DNA of 64,000 nucleotides from an uncultured Bacteroidales bacterium (GCA_947302175.1 CAMYVB010000002.1:1-64000), one strand, 5' to 3'; counted from the stretch's first letter, positions 1-8,304 are shown. A program made the numbers and translations. The notes: generated by a model from the letters alone, not told the origin.

Positions 1-317
1 ACCTTGGCACCGATGGGCATGCCCTTACGGAGCTTGAAGTTGGAGATATCCTTGCTGGAGGTGGTGACGACAGCCTTCTGGCCGCTGACGAGGGAAAGCT
101 CTGCGGCTGCCTCTTCAACGAGCTTCTTGTCCTGGGTGCCGTCGCCGACGCCTTCGTTGAGGGTGATCTTGACGAGCTTGGGGACCTGCATCACGGTGGT
201 GTAGGAGAACTGCTTCATCAGACGGTCGACGATTTCGTCGGTGTAGAGCTTCTTGAGGGAAGGCACATAACCCTTAGCAAGGGCGGGTGCTGCTGTATTG
301 GTGGTTTTCTTTGCCAT
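1..317 (-). CDS. rplE: 50S ribosomal protein L5 (partial, N-terminal ~105 residues)
   Basis: Large-subunit protein that binds 5S rRNA. The start is the ATG at 317, two bases after the rplX stop; the 3' end lies outside the window. The visible residues include the L5 signatures KITLNEGVG, DKKLVEEAAAELSLVSGQKAVVTT and FKLRKGMPIG, which match the family in order and spacing. A short Thr/Ala-rich N-terminal leader (MAKKTTNTAAPALAKG) precedes the core. It is the last visible gene of the minus-strand rplP-rplE run. Identification is secure; only completeness is unknown. Confidence 0.95.
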   Translation of the reverse strand, partial: MAKKTTNTAAPALAKGYVPSLKKLYTDEIVDRLMKQFSYTTVMQVPKLVKITLNEGVGDGTQDKKLVEEAAAELSLVSGQKAVVTTSSKDISNFKLRKGMPIGAK

Positions 318-319
318 AA

Positions 320-637
320 TTACTTAATCTCCTCTCCTGATTTTTTAGCGAAACGGACCTTCTTGCCGTCTTCAACCCTGTAACCGACGCGGGTAGCCTT
401 GCCGGACTGGGGGTCGATGAGCTGAAGGTTGGAAATATGGATACCGGCTTCCTGCTTGAGTATACCACCCTGGGGATACTTTGCATTGGGCTTGGTGTGC
501 TTGCTGACCATGTTGACACCTTCCACGATAGCGCGGTCTTTGCTGCGGAGGACGGAAAGGACCTTTCCGGTCTTGCCCTTGTCGTTACCGGCATTTACGA
601 TAACGGTGTCGCCTTTCTTGATGTGAAATTTTTTCAT
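320..637 (-). CDS. rplX: 50S ribosomal protein L24
   Basis: Assembly-initiator protein of the large subunit, 105 residues. A KOW motif is visible near the N-terminus ([22 protein letters not shown]), followed by the [10 protein letters not shown] and [15 protein letters not shown] segments typical of bacterial L24, and the usual KKSGEEIK tail. I start at the ATG at 637; a TTG three codons upstream (646) would also be open but the ATG version matches the family start ([10 protein letters not shown]). It lies 12 bases after rplN and 2 bases before rplE, consistent with one transcript. Confidence 0.95.
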   Translation of the reverse strand: MKKFHIKKGDTVIVNAGNDKGKTGKVLSVLRSKDRAIVEGVNMVSKHTKPNAKYPQGGILKQEAGIHISNLQLIDPQSGKATRVGYRVEDGKKVRFAKKSGEEIK

Positions 638-649
638 GACTTTCAATTA

Positions 650-1015
650 TTAAAGGACCTCCGGTGCCAGTGAAACGATTTTCATATAGTTCTCGCGGAG
701 CTCGCGGGCGACGGGACCGAAGATACGGGTGCCGCGAAGCTCGCCGGCAGCGTTCAGCAGAACGCAGGCGTTCTCGTCGAAACGGATGTAGGATCCGTCG
801 GCGCGGCGTATCTCCTTCTTGGTGCGGACCACGACAGCCCTCGACACAGTGCCCTTCTTGGCGTCGCCGCCGGGCATGGCGCTCTTCACCGCAACGACGA
901 TCTTGTCGCCGACGGTGGCATAACGATGGTTGGTACCGCCAAGCACACGGATGCAAAGGACTTCCTTTGCGCCGCTGTTGTCGGCCACCTGTAAACGTGT
1001 TTCCTGCTGTATCAT
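650..1015 (-). CDS. rplN: 50S ribosomal protein L14
   Basis: Large-subunit protein at the subunit interface, 121 residues, the usual length for L14. It begins [19 protein letters not shown] and carries [38 protein letters not shown] and [14 protein letters not shown], all family signatures. Three bases separate its ATG from the rpsQ stop, and it follows the standard S10/spc order (rpsQ-rplN-rplX). Confidence 0.97.
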   Translation of the reverse strand: MIQQETRLQVADNSGAKEVLCIRVLGGTNHRYATVGDKIVVAVKSAMPGGDAKKGTVSRAVVVRTKKEIRRADGSYIRFDENACVLLNAAGELRGTRIFGPVARELRENYMKIVSLAPEVL

Positions 1016-1018
1016 ATG

Positions 1019-1273
1019 CTATTTTGCTTTTTCAACGATTTCTACTAGTCTCCAGTTCTTGGTCTTGCTCAGGGGGCGGGTTTCCATGATGCGGACGGTA
1101 TCACCGACACCGCACTCGTTCTTATCGTCCTGGGCGTAGAACTTGGTGGTCTTCTTGACGAACTTGCCGTACAGGGGGTGCTTCTCCTTGATCTCGACGG
1201 CGACGACGATGGTCTTGTCCATCTTGTCGCTGACCACTACACCTACTCTTTCCTTACGAAGATTTCTTTCCAT
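1019..1273 (-). CDS. rpsQ: 30S ribosomal protein S17
   Basis: Primary 16S rRNA-binding protein, 84 residues. OB-fold signatures are visible: [36 protein letters not shown] and [16 protein letters not shown]. Length and order between rpmC and rplN are canonical; start ATG at 1273, 12 bases after the rpmC stop. Confidence 0.97.
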   Translation of the reverse strand: MERNLRKERVGVVVSDKMDKTIVVAVEIKEKHPLYGKFVKKTTKFYAQDDKNECGVGDTVRIMETRPLSKTKNWRLVEIVEKAK

Positions 1274-1285
1274 AAGTCATCAATG

Positions 1286-1483
1286 TTAGTTCTGTTTTGT
1301 TTCTTTCTCGGCAAGGATAGTGATCATGCGGGCAATATCCTGGCGGGTCTTCTTAAACTTGGACGTATCCTCCAGGGGAGAGATAGCGTGGTTGATCTTC
1401 ATCGAATCAAGGTTTGCCTTTTCGATCTGGATGCGGTCGCGCAGATCGGCGATAGACATTTCGCGGACTTCTGAAACTTTCAT
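1286..1483 (-). CDS. rpmC: 50S ribosomal protein L29
   Basis: Small helical protein near the peptide exit tunnel, 65 residues. It starts MKVSEVREMSIADL and contains the L29 helix with KKTRQDIARMITILAEKE near the end. It lies 17 bases after rplP in the usual order. Recognition rests on length, the helical Lys/Arg pattern and position. Confidence 0.95.
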   Translation of the reverse strand: MKVSEVREMSIADLRDRIQIEKANLDSMKINHAISPLEDTSKFKKTRQDIARMITILAEKETKQN

Positions 1484-1500
1484 TTTCTCTACTCCGTTAA

Positions 1501-1920
1501 TTATTCGACATAGTCCCTGCGGACGACGAACTTCGTGTCGACGGGAAGCTTGTTGGATGCGAGCCTCATAGCTTCCTTCGCAACCTCGAGGGATACGCCT
1601 TCGGCTTCAAAAAGAATGCGGCCGGGAGTGATGGGAGCGACAAATCCGTAGGGATCACCCTTACCTTTACCCATACGGGTGGAGAGGGGCTTCTTTGTGA
1701 CGGGCTTGACGGGGAATACCCTGATCCATATCTGGCCTTCACGGTTCATGCGGCGGGAGATGGCCTGACGGGCAGCTTCGATCTGCTGCGCGGTGAGCCA
1801 GCAATTCTCAAGGGTCTTGAGACCGAAGGATCCGAATGCGAGCTGGTTGCCCCTCTGGGCGTTGCCCTTCATCCTTCCTTTCTGTTCCCTTCTGAACTTG
1901 GTTTTCTTGGGTTGTAACAT
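1501..1920 (-). CDS. rplP: 50S ribosomal protein L16
   Basis: Large-subunit protein near the A-site tRNA, 139 residues. It begins [19 protein letters not shown] and carries the conserved [25 protein letters not shown] and [17 protein letters not shown] segments. It is here the first gene of a separate minus-strand unit: normally rpsC is directly upstream, but rpsC is 8.5 kb away in this genome. An 80-base leader and a well-formed promoter at 2008-2036 precede it, so the lower half of the operon can be transcribed on its own. Confidence 0.97.
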   Translation of the reverse strand: MLQPKKTKFRREQKGRMKGNAQRGNQLAFGSFGLKTLENCWLTAQQIEAARQAISRRMNREGQIWIRVFPVKPVTKKPLSTRMGKGKGDPYGFVAPITPGRILFEAEGVSLEVAKEAMRLASNKLPVDTKFVVRRDYVE

Positions 1921-2007
1921 CTCTTATTGTTTTAAAAAATAACTTCTTTTTCCTTAAATACCTGATACTCAGCCCATTGGGGCAGAATACGGCCTTTTTA
2001 GGGACTG

Positions 2008-2036
2008 CAAAGATAGTAAAAAAACCTGAATTACAA
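2008..2036 (-). promoter_or_regulatory. Bacteroidota-type promoter for the rplP-rplE unit
   Basis: On the minus strand a -7 box TATCTTTG (plus-strand 2008-2015) lies 18 bases below a TTG (2034-2036), the expected Bacteroidota sigma-ABfr layout. The predicted transcript would carry a leader of about 80 bases before the rplP ATG. Its presence makes sense because the usual upstream genes are missing here. Confidence 0.6.
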
Positions 2037-2062
2037 AGCATTTTAAAAAATATTCTGTCGCT

Positions 2063-2152
2063 TTTTCGACACGGAAAGTGAATAGTCAACTGCGGCTTTT
2101 TCAGGAAGTTGCGACTAGTGGTCAAATTTATTTCTACTCATTTTCGACACGG
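2063..2152. repeat. Repeated TTTTCGACACGG motif between divergent promoters
   Basis: The 12-mer TTTTCGACACGG occurs at 2063-2074 and again at 2141-2152, with a shortened copy TTTTTCGAC at 2162-2170. All sit between the rplP promoter and the promoter of the next gene, in a roughly 300-base region without other genes (1921-2219). Repeated short words in a divergent promoter region can be operators; no function is proven. Confidence 0.45.
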
Positions 2153-2198
2153 CGCCGGAGCGTTTTTCGACCCCTTTCGCTTTGGCGCTTTTTTTGCT

Positions 2199-2206
2199 TA
2201 CTTTTG
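2199..2206 (+). promoter_or_regulatory. -7 box for the DUF4294 gene
   Basis: TACTTTTG matches TAnnTTTG and lies 13 bases before the ATG at 2220. No clear TTG is found 19-21 bases upstream (TTT instead), so only the -7 half is supported. A very short leader is implied. Confidence 0.4.
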
Positions 2207-2219
2207 CCTGCGAAAAATC

Positions 2220-2969
2220 ATGAAAAGACAGCCTTTCATAACGCTCGTCGCCTGCGCCGCGGCAATAATTCTCTCCTCCTTCGGAGAGGGAAAGCTATGC
2301 GCGCAGACCGCCCGCGAGCGCAAGGCCGCCGGGGCCGAAAGCTTAGTCATCCCCGACCCCGGGCAAAAAGGCGACCCCAAGATACTACATTATATAGTGG
2401 AAGGCGGCGACACGATTTTTGTCGACAACATCCCGCCGGCGTGGGTGTTCCCCCGCGGCAGCAGGGTGGACCGTGCGAAATGGCGCAAGTACGTGCGCCT
2501 GGTGTACAATTTCAATAAAGTATACCCCTATGCGCTTCTCGGCGCGCAGATAGTCGAGGAGGTGGATTTCAACATCGAGGACCAGCATATGAAACGCGGC
2601 GAGAAGAAGCGCTACATAGGCAGCGTCCAGAACGACCTGCTCAAGAACTTCGAGGGCGCCATACGCAAGATGACCATTTCCCAGGGGCAGCTGCTGATGC
2701 GCCTCATCGACAGGGAGATAGGCAAGACCGGCTACGAAATAGTCAAAGACTACAGGAGCCGCTTTGCCGCCGGTTTCTGGCAGGGAGTCGCCAAACTCTT
2801 CAAGCAGGACCTCAAGAGCCCCTACGACCCCGAGGGAATAGACAAACCCACCGAAGAGCTGGTGAAAATATGGGAGAGCGGCAAATGGGACGAATTCTAC
2901 TTCTCAATCTTCTTCGAGGCCCCGCCCAAAGCGCCAATCCCCGAGCAATATATCAAGAAGCAACCTTAA
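2220..2969 (+). CDS. DUF4294-family secreted protein
   Basis: 249 residues, function unknown. An N-terminal signal peptide (MKRQPFITLVACAAAIILSS, then a cut site before the mature chain) indicates export to the periplasm. The body has the DUF4294 features seen across Bacteroidota: DTIFVDNIPPAWVFPRG, VYNFNKVYPYAL, YIGSVQNDLLKNFEG and LLMRLIDREIGKTGYEIVKDYR. I chose the ATG at 2220 because it gives a clean signal peptide and follows the -7 box; the open frame extends further upstream without one. It stands alone, facing the lpxH group, and ends in a hairpin terminator. Confidence 0.8.
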   Translation: MKRQPFITLVACAAAIILSSFGEGKLCAQTARERKAAGAESLVIPDPGQKGDPKILHYIVEGGDTIFVDNIPPAWVFPRGSRVDRAKWRKYVRLVYNFNKVYPYALLGAQIVEEVDFNIEDQHMKRGEKKRYIGSVQNDLLKNFEGAIRKMTISQGQLLMRLIDREIGKTGYEIVKDYRSRFAAGFWQGVAKLFKQDLKSPYDPEGIDKPTEELVKIWESGKWDEFYFSIFFEAPPKAPIPEQYIKKQP

Positions 2970-2990
2970 TCCCGGCCCCACCGGGATTCT
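2968..2990 (+). terminator. Rho-independent terminator after the DUF4294 gene
   Basis: An 8-bp stem AATCCCGG/CCGGGATT (2968-2975 with 2981-2988) closes a 5-base loop and is followed by a T-rich run (CTTGTTATTTAT). The stem overlaps the stop codon of the upstream gene and also separates it from the convergent lpxH. Confidence 0.7.
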
Positions 2991-2992
2991 TG

Positions 2993-3721
2993 TTATTTAT
3001 AGGAAAGCTCCTGACCGTCCCAGCGAAAGAAATGCGCACCCTTTTCCCAGCTTTCGCCGGCCACAAAATGCGCACCCGAAGGAAGAGTCATGTCCACCTT
3101 GCAGTGGTAGTGCCCGAAAACGAAATAATCAACCTTGCGCGAGCGCGAATAATCCTCCGCCCAGCCGTACAGCGGCTCGCCCTGTCCCGCAAACTGATAC
3201 TCCCCTCGCCCTTCCTTGTTGCTCTGCGACCAAGCGCGCGCAAGAGCATAAGCCGGCGTGGGATGGACGGCGCTGAAAAGGGCGCGCAGCACCTTGCTGC
3301 GAAAGATTGTGCCCACAAGCCAGTCGCGAAAAGGAACTTTGCCAAGGAAATCGCCGTGCCCGAGGCAGAAAACACTGCCGTCCAAAACGACCTCGAAAGG
3401 CTGCCGCATAATCTTTATCCCCATTTCTTCGAGATAGCCAAGCGGCCAGAGGTCGTGGTTACCGGGCACGAAAACAATCTCCACCCCCGCATCTATCAAA
3501 TCAGAAAGCGCAGCGAAGGTCCTCACATAGCCTTTCGGCACCACAGCGCGGTACTCAAACCAAAAATCCCAAATGTCGCCCAGCAGATACAGGGCGCGAG
3601 TAGTTTCGGCGGGAATGGAACGCAGGAAAGCAACAAACTCAGCCTCCCTTTCGGCAAGGCCGCCACCTCCGGGACCGAGGTGGACGTCAGAGACAAAATA
3701 TACCTCCCGCCTGTCAGCCAT
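2993..3721 (-). CDS. lpxH: UDP-2,3-diacylglucosamine diphosphatase (LpxH type)
   Basis: Peripheral inner-membrane metallophosphoesterase of lipid A synthesis, cleaving UDP-2,3-diacylglucosamine to lipid X and UMP. 242 residues. The calcineurin-like metal ligands are visible in order: DVHLG, GDIWDFWF, GNHD, HGDF and GHYH. I start at the ATG at 3721 (MADRREVYFVSDVHLG), which leaves one base after the uppP stop; a start ten codons upstream would overlap uppP. It is the distal gene of ftsX-DUF3098-uppP-lpxH. The LpxH assignment fits length and motif set, although other Bacteroidota metallophosphoesterases are similar. Confidence 0.82.
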   Translation of the reverse strand: MADRREVYFVSDVHLGPGGGGLAEREAEFVAFLRSIPAETTRALYLLGDIWDFWFEYRAVVPKGYVRTFAALSDLIDAGVEIVFVPGNHDLWPLGYLEEMGIKIMRQPFEVVLDGSVFCLGHGDFLGKVPFRDWLVGTIFRSKVLRALFSAVHPTPAYALARAWSQSNKEGRGEYQFAGQGEPLYGWAEDYSRSRKVDYFVFGHYHCKVDMTLPSGAHFVAGESWEKGAHFFRWDGQELSYK

Positions 3722-3722
3722 G

Positions 3723-4529
3723 CTAGAAGATGCAGAAAGCCACGACCACAAGGCCCACTATCGCGCAGTAAAGGGCGAACCACTTGAGCTGAGCCCTTTT
3801 GACAAGCGCGATCATAGCCTTACAGGCGAAAAGCCCGGAAGCGAATGCTGCGGCAAAACCAAGCACGAGCGGCAACACTCCGATGCTTGAAGCGGCAAAA
3901 TCGCCGCCGGTCAGGTCGAGGAAAGCTTCGCCAAGAATGGGCACAAGCACCATGAGGAAGGAGAACTGAGCCACCACTTCACGCTTGACGCCGCAAAGCA
4001 GCCCGGTGCTTATAGTCGTGCCGGAGCGCGACAGACCGGGAATTACCGCAAACGCCTGCCCGACGCCGACGAGGAAAGCCTGCAAATAGCTGATACCGTT
4101 ACGCGCCTGAGCGCCTTCTGCGGCAAGGCGCGACGGCTTCCTGTCCGAAAAGAAAAGCAGCAGTGCCGTCACCAGCAAAGCAACGCCGACGACAAGCAGC
4201 GACGAGAACAGCGCCTCCACCCAGTCCTTGAAAAACATGCCGACTACGAACACCGGCACCATTGACACGATTATCTTGCAGACGTAATCGGTCTCATCGT
4301 TATACCTGAACTTGAACAGGCCCTTGAAAAGCTGCACTATGGGCTCCCAAAACACCACTATCGTGGCAAGGACCGTGGCAGCATGGACGGCAACCTCGAA
4401 CACGAGATCGCCCGAAGCCTCTACGCCAAGGATTTCGCGACCTATCGCAAGATGGCCGCTGCTACTGACCGGCAGGAACTCCGTAAGACCCTGCACGAGG
4501 CCAAGAATGACAGCCTGCCACCAACTCAT
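3723..4529 (-). CDS. uppP: Undecaprenyl-diphosphatase
   Basis: Integral membrane phosphatase (BacA/UppP) that recycles undecaprenyl pyrophosphate for peptidoglycan and other envelope glycans. 268 residues, the family length, strongly hydrophobic. Both catalytic signatures are present: GLTEFLPVSSSGHL near residue 15 and PGLSRSGTTI near residue 165. Its ATG overlaps the DUF3098 stop by four bases (ATGA type), indicating translational coupling. Confidence 0.95.
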   Translation of the reverse strand: MSWWQAVILGLVQGLTEFLPVSSSGHLAIGREILGVEASGDLVFEVAVHAATVLATIVVFWEPIVQLFKGLFKFRYNDETDYVCKIIVSMVPVFVVGMFFKDWVEALFSSLLVVGVALLVTALLLFFSDRKPSRLAAEGAQARNGISYLQAFLVGVGQAFAVIPGLSRSGTTISTGLLCGVKREVVAQFSFLMVLVPILGEAFLDLTGGDFAASSIGVLPLVLGFAAAFASGLFACKAMIALVKRAQLKWFALYCAIVGLVVVAFCIF

Positions 4530-4780
4530 TTCTTATCCTCCCCCTGATTGGACTGGCCGTCAAACTTGCCCATAATTCCTACCACCATCACGACCAGCCC
4601 CGCGACAATAACGAGAGGCGCGGCCACCAGGCGGCGGAAATCAAACATGGCATAGTTGAAAACAGCGGGATCGGAACTGCCCCCGCCGCTGAGCAGGACA
4701 TAGCCGGCGACCATCACCAGCAAGCCCGCTATCATTATTCTCAAACCTTTGGGCGTCACCGCCATCTTTCCATTATCCAT
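4526..4780 (-). CDS. DUF3098 family small membrane protein
   Basis: 84 residues with two hydrophobic segments (IMIAGLLVMVAGYVLLSGG and APLVIVAGLVVMVVGIM) and a FNYAMFDFRRL stretch between them, the DUF3098 pattern. Function unknown; in Bacteroidota it is habitually found between ftsX and uppP, as here, suggesting a role in the cell envelope. The start at 4780 is one base after the ftsX stop; longer forms would run into ftsX. Confidence 0.85.
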   Translation of the reverse strand: MDNGKMAVTPKGLRIMIAGLLVMVAGYVLLSGGGSSDPAVFNYAMFDFRRLVAAPLVIVAGLVVMVVGIMGKFDGQSNQGEDKK

Positions 4781-4781
4781 A

Positions 4782-5663
4782 TCAATAATATAATTCGTCT
4801 TTACCGAGCGAAACCAGCCGCCCGACCACAATCCAGGTGCTCAGAAGGCAAATCACGACACCGGCGGCGAACACCACCAGGGCGGTGAGGGCCAACACCT
4901 TGGCCGGGAAAACATCCGCCAGTCCAGCAAACTCCCTGCCCGCAAGGAAATAACCTGCCAGAAGCAGAAGGACGGCAACAAGCGAAGAAACCAGCCCCTG
5001 GACAACGGCCTGCAGGAGGAAAGGACGCATAATGAAACCCTTCGTCGCACCGACAAGCCTCATCGTGTGGACGGTGAAGCGGCGGGCGTGCACGCTCAGG
5101 CGCATCGTGTTGCTAATCAAGGCAAAAGAAATGAACAACAGAAGCGCCACGGCGATACTGAGCGCCAGCGCAATCTTCCTTATGTTCTGATTGAGTGCCT
5201 CTATGAGCGACTCCCTGTAGCTCACTTCGTCCACAAGGGGCGAGCGCATCAGATACTGCTCCACCATTTTAAGGCTGTCCGCCGAAACGTATGCCGCCTC
5301 GAGCGTAAGGTCTATCGAGGCCGGCACTGGGGAAGTCTCGAATATGCTCAGGAAATCCTCTCCCAGCATGGACTCAAGCTCCTTCGTCCCTTCCTCGCGC
5401 GAAATGTAGCGCGTGCCTATGACGAAATCCGTCTTGCCGAGCTCGTCAATAAAAGCCCGGGCATCGGCGTCAGAAACGTCATTCTTGAGGATGACGCCGA
5501 CCTGCATGTTCTCCTTGAAATAGTCGGCCACGCTGCCGGCGCTCAGAAGCAGGAGCGACGCCAGCCCTACAAGCACAAGGACGAGGCTGATGCTTAGCAC
5601 CGTGGACAGGTGGGCATGCATCAGTCTGCGCCGGGTCATTTTCTTTTCTACTGCCGTCTGCAT
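4782..5663 (-). CDS. ftsX: Cell division protein FtsX
   Basis: Membrane half of the FtsEX complex that links division to peptidoglycan hydrolysis. About 293 residues: one N-terminal transmembrane segment (STVLSISLVLVLVGLASLLLL), an extracytoplasmic domain, and three C-terminal hydrophobic segments with the permease motif around NTMRLSVHARRFTVHTMRLVGATKGFI. The ATG at 5663 is preferred; another in frame lies at 5690. No ftsE is in the window, which is normal for this group where ftsE is unlinked. First gene of ftsX-DUF3098-uppP-lpxH. Confidence 0.88.
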   Translation of the reverse strand: MQTAVEKKMTRRRLMHAHLSTVLSISLVLVLVGLASLLLLSAGSVADYFKENMQVGVILKNDVSDADARAFIDELGKTDFVIGTRYISREEGTKELESMLGEDFLSIFETSPVPASIDLTLEAAYVSADSLKMVEQYLMRSPLVDEVSYRESLIEALNQNIRKIALALSIAVALLLFISFALISNTMRLSVHARRFTVHTMRLVGATKGFIMRPFLLQAVVQGLVSSLVAVLLLLAGYFLAGREFAGLADVFPAKVLALTALVVFAAGVVICLLSTWIVVGRLVSLGKDELYY

Positions 5664-5725
5664 CTTTGAGAGCTTTCGAATAGCCCTCAAAGATAGTCAA
5701 TTATCGAAATATTAAAAAAAATACT

Positions 5726-5733
5726 TATCTTTG
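5726..5733 (+). promoter_or_regulatory. -7 box for the GT5-like / DUF4270 pair
   Basis: TATCTTTG, followed by TAC, matches the Bacteroidota -7 box and lies 31 bases before the ATG at 5765, in the AT-rich gap from divergent ftsX. The -33 element is weak. Confidence 0.5.
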
Positions 5734-5764
5734 TACAAATTGTCATTTACTAAATGATACGCCC

Positions 5765-6583
5765 ATGGGAGACAACATAAAAAAGGTCCTTTTCGTTAAT
5801 TCTCAGATGCTTCCCTATCTGCCTGAGACGAAGATTTCTTCGATTTGCAGGCAGCTTCCCCAGGGCATCCAGGAGAAGAAAAGGGAGATACGGTCATTCA
5901 TGCCGAAATACGGCTGCATCAGCGAGCGCCGCAACCAGCTCCATGAAGTCATCCGCCTCTCCGGCATGAACATCATCATCGGCGAAGTGGACAGACCCCT
6001 CGTGATCAAGGTCGCCTCAATCTCCGCCGCCCGCCTCCAGGTGTATTTCCTCGACAACGACGACTATTTCCACCGCAAGCAGCTCGAGCGGGACGATAAC
6101 GGCGTCTTCTTCGCAGACAACTGCGAGAGGGCCATCTTCTTCGCCAAAGGCATACTCGAGACGGTGAAAAAGCTCCGCTGGGCTCCCGACATCATCCACT
6201 GCCACGGCTGGATTTCCCAGCTCGTCCCCGTCTATCTCAAGAAAAGCTACAAGGACGACCCCATCTTCGCAGGAAGCAAAGTGGTCCTTTCGCAATACGG
6301 CGATTGCCTCGACGAGAAGTTCAGCGCCGATTTCGCAGCAAAAATAGCTGCCGGCGGCGTCGCTCCCGACGACCTCGCCCCCCTCGTTACTCCCGATGGC
6401 ATAAATCTTGCGAAACTCGCCATCTCGTATTCCGACGCCGTGATTTTCCCCGACGCCGACGCCCAGGAGAGGCTGATGCCTTTCTGCGCTGAAGCCGGAG
6501 TAAAGGTCCTCCCCTACAACGAGGCCTCCTACGCAGACGGATCATACATCGACGAATACGACAGTTTATATAGCAGTTTGTAA
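5765..6583 (+). CDS. Glycogen/starch synthase catalytic N-domain protein (half-length GT5)
   Basis: 272 residues resembling only the N-terminal Rossmann half of glycogen synthase: KKVLFVNSQMLPYLPETKISSICRQLP at the start, then FLDNDDYF, and DIIHCHGWISQLVPVYL. The C-terminal nucleotide-sugar-binding half is absent, so it cannot be an ordinary GT5 enzyme. Such half-length proteins paired with a DUF4270 lipoprotein are common in Bacteroidota; function is unknown. It is followed three bases later by the DUF4270 gene and probably shares its transcript. Confidence 0.8.
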   Translation: MGDNIKKVLFVNSQMLPYLPETKISSICRQLPQGIQEKKREIRSFMPKYGCISERRNQLHEVIRLSGMNIIIGEVDRPLVIKVASISAARLQVYFLDNDDYFHRKQLERDDNGVFFADNCERAIFFAKGILETVKKLRWAPDIIHCHGWISQLVPVYLKKSYKDDPIFAGSKVVLSQYGDCLDEKFSADFAAKIAAGGVAPDDLAPLVTPDGINLAKLAISYSDAVIFPDADAQERLMPFCAEAGVKVLPYNEASYADGSYIDEYDSLYSSL

Positions 6584-6586
6584 AAC

Positions 6587-8233
6587 ATGAAACTTCATCC
6601 TTTCCGCGGCATCTCGATCGTCGCGCTGGCAGCAGGGCTGCTCGGCGGCGTATCCTGCATCCCCATGGACTACAACCTCGGCTCAGACTATATCGCCACA
6701 GACCAGCAGTTCGACATATTCACCGCCGAATTCCCCCTTGAAGACATCTCCCTCCAGGTGCCCGACTCCCTGTCCGGCTATTCGCAGACCAGAATCACCG
6801 TAGGCGCCGTAAGAGATGATGATTTCGGCCTTACCAGACGCGGCAGCGCGGTGACGCTAGTCCCCATATACGACAGTCTCGACTTCGGCAAGAATGCGAA
6901 GTTCAACTACTTCCACATGGTGCTCGTGCCCGACACCATTTCCGTCTTGAAAGACGAAGACGCCTTTATACATCAGGGGCTCAACATATACGAGCTGAGC
7001 GAACCCATCGGCGACCGCTACAGCATCCACAGCAAACTCCCCCACGGCACGAAGCGCATCACCCGGGGCGTCCCCCTCTATAACGGCGGCACCGACACCG
7101 TGGGCGTATTCTTCACCAAGGAGTTCGGCGAGAAGTTCATGCAGATCACTCTGGACGACACTAAGGACATGGAGTCCTACACCAAGAAATTCCCCGGCAT
7201 CTTCATCGAAACCGACGACCCCGTGGGCAACGGAGGCAGGGTAAATCTTTTCAGCCTTCAGCTCCAGTACGACGTCTCGAACTACCACATCTCCGGCAAC
7301 TACGCCTCCCTCGGCTTCTCCGCCGAGTACGACGGCACGGTCAAGGACACTTCCTTCCTGTTCTACTTCAGCCCCGACAAGTTCTACGATGTGGACTCCC
7401 TGATCTACAACGCCTCGTCAGACCTGCCCCAGTACTGCCTCAACGTGGCCACCCACGACTCCGGCGGGCTTGAGGGCAAGGTGAGCGAAAAGATTTTGAT
7501 AGAAGGAGCCGGCGGCCTCTGCCCCGTCCTTTCCGCCACGGAAATCCGCGAAAAAGTGAGGCTTGAAATCGCCAAGAGGGGCAATCCCGACGAGGCCTCC
7601 ATCAACCGCGCCACGATAACCCTCCCCTTCGAGTTCCCCGAGAACTACCTGGAAATGCAGTTCTATCCCCAGATACTCAGTCCCACGTGCAGGATAGTCA
7701 ACGACGAGGGGGAAGTCTCTTTTGCCGGACTCACTGATTCCAGCAACTCGTCTGAGAACCAGGGCGACGTGAACCGCTCCCTCATGGTTTACAGCCCCGA
7801 TATCACCTACCACACCCAGACCCTCCTCAAGCTCAAAGACACAGATAAGATCCACAACTACGACGTATGGTTCCTCACCATGGCCTACGAGACCGTCGTC
7901 TCCAAGACCTCTGCCGCCGAGCAGAACCAGATGAATGACTACATGAACATGATGCTGTACTCCAGCTATTACGGCAACATGTACGGAGGATACGGCGGTT
8001 ATGGTTACGGAGGCTACGGCTACGGAGGCTATGGCGGCTACGGCAACTACTACTCCAACTATTACAGCTACGCCCTCATGGCTTCGATGTACGGAAGCTC
8101 TTCGTCTTCGTCAAGCGTTGTAGCCATGCTCGACACGGACCGCTACTACCACGGAATCCTTCGCGGTCCCGCAGACCCCATCGCCCATCCCATGATGCGC
8201 ATCACATTCGCCCTGCCGAAGACCGCTGAATAA
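6587..8233 (+). CDS. DUF4270 outer-envelope lipoprotein with Tyr/Gly-rich insert
   Basis: 548 residues. A lipoprotein signal ends in GGVSC (Cys near residue 24). The DUF4270 body is seen in the N-terminal IATDQQFDIFTAEFPLEDISLQVPDSL region with repeated beta-strand-rich segments. Near the C-terminus (nt 7980-8110) lies a low-complexity stretch of YGG/GYG units followed by Tyr/Asn and a run of seven serines, which is not part of the family pattern I know. It sits in tandem with the GT5-like gene and ends just before a strong bidirectional terminator. Molecular role unknown. Confidence 0.82.
   Translation: MKLHPFRGISIVALAAGLLGGVSCIPMDYNLGSDYIATDQQFDIFTAEFPLEDISLQVPDSLSGYSQTRITVGAVRDDDFGLTRRGSAVTLVPIYDSLDFGKNAKFNYFHMVLVPDTISVLKDEDAFIHQGLNIYELSEPIGDRYSIHSKLPHGTKRITRGVPLYNGGTDTVGVFFTKEFGEKFMQITLDDTKDMESYTKKFPGIFIETDDPVGNGGRVNLFSLQLQYDVSNYHISGNYASLGFSAEYDGTVKDTSFLFYFSPDKFYDVDSLIYNASSDLPQYCLNVATHDSGGLEGKVSEKILIEGAGGLCPVLSATEIREKVRLEIAKRGNPDEASINRATITLPFEFPENYLEMQFYPQILSPTCRIVNDEGEVSFAGLTDSSNSSENQGDVNRSLMVYSPDITYHTQTLLKLKDTDKIHNYDVWFLTMAYETVVSKTSAAEQNQMNDYMNMMLYSSYYGNMYGGYGGYGYGGYGYGGYGGYGNYYSNYYSYALMASMYGSSSSSSSVVAMLDTDRYYHGILRGPADPIAHPMMRITFALPKTAE
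7980..8112 (+). repeat. Gly/Tyr-rich codon repeat inside the DUF4270 gene
   Basis: Tandem GGN-TAN codons encode alternating GGY and GYG units over about 20 residues, then an NYYSNYYSY stretch and a serine run. The DNA is mildly repetitive (GGAGGCTAC/GGCTACGG variants), so length variation by slippage is possible. Confidence 0.7.
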
Positions 8234-8255
8234 AGAATCTGACTGATATACACAT

Positions 8256-8287
8256 AAAAAGCCGGCTGAATATTCAGCCGGCCTTTT
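8256..8287. terminator. Bidirectional terminator between DUF4270 gene and acpP
   Basis: A perfect 10-bp stem GCCGGCTGAA/TTCAGCCGGC (8261-8270 with 8273-8282) is flanked by AAAAA on the left and TTTTT on the right, so it works for both the plus-strand DUF4270 gene and the minus-strand acpP. Confidence 0.9.
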
Positions 8288-8304
8288 TATTGGAAGGAAA
8301 AAGT

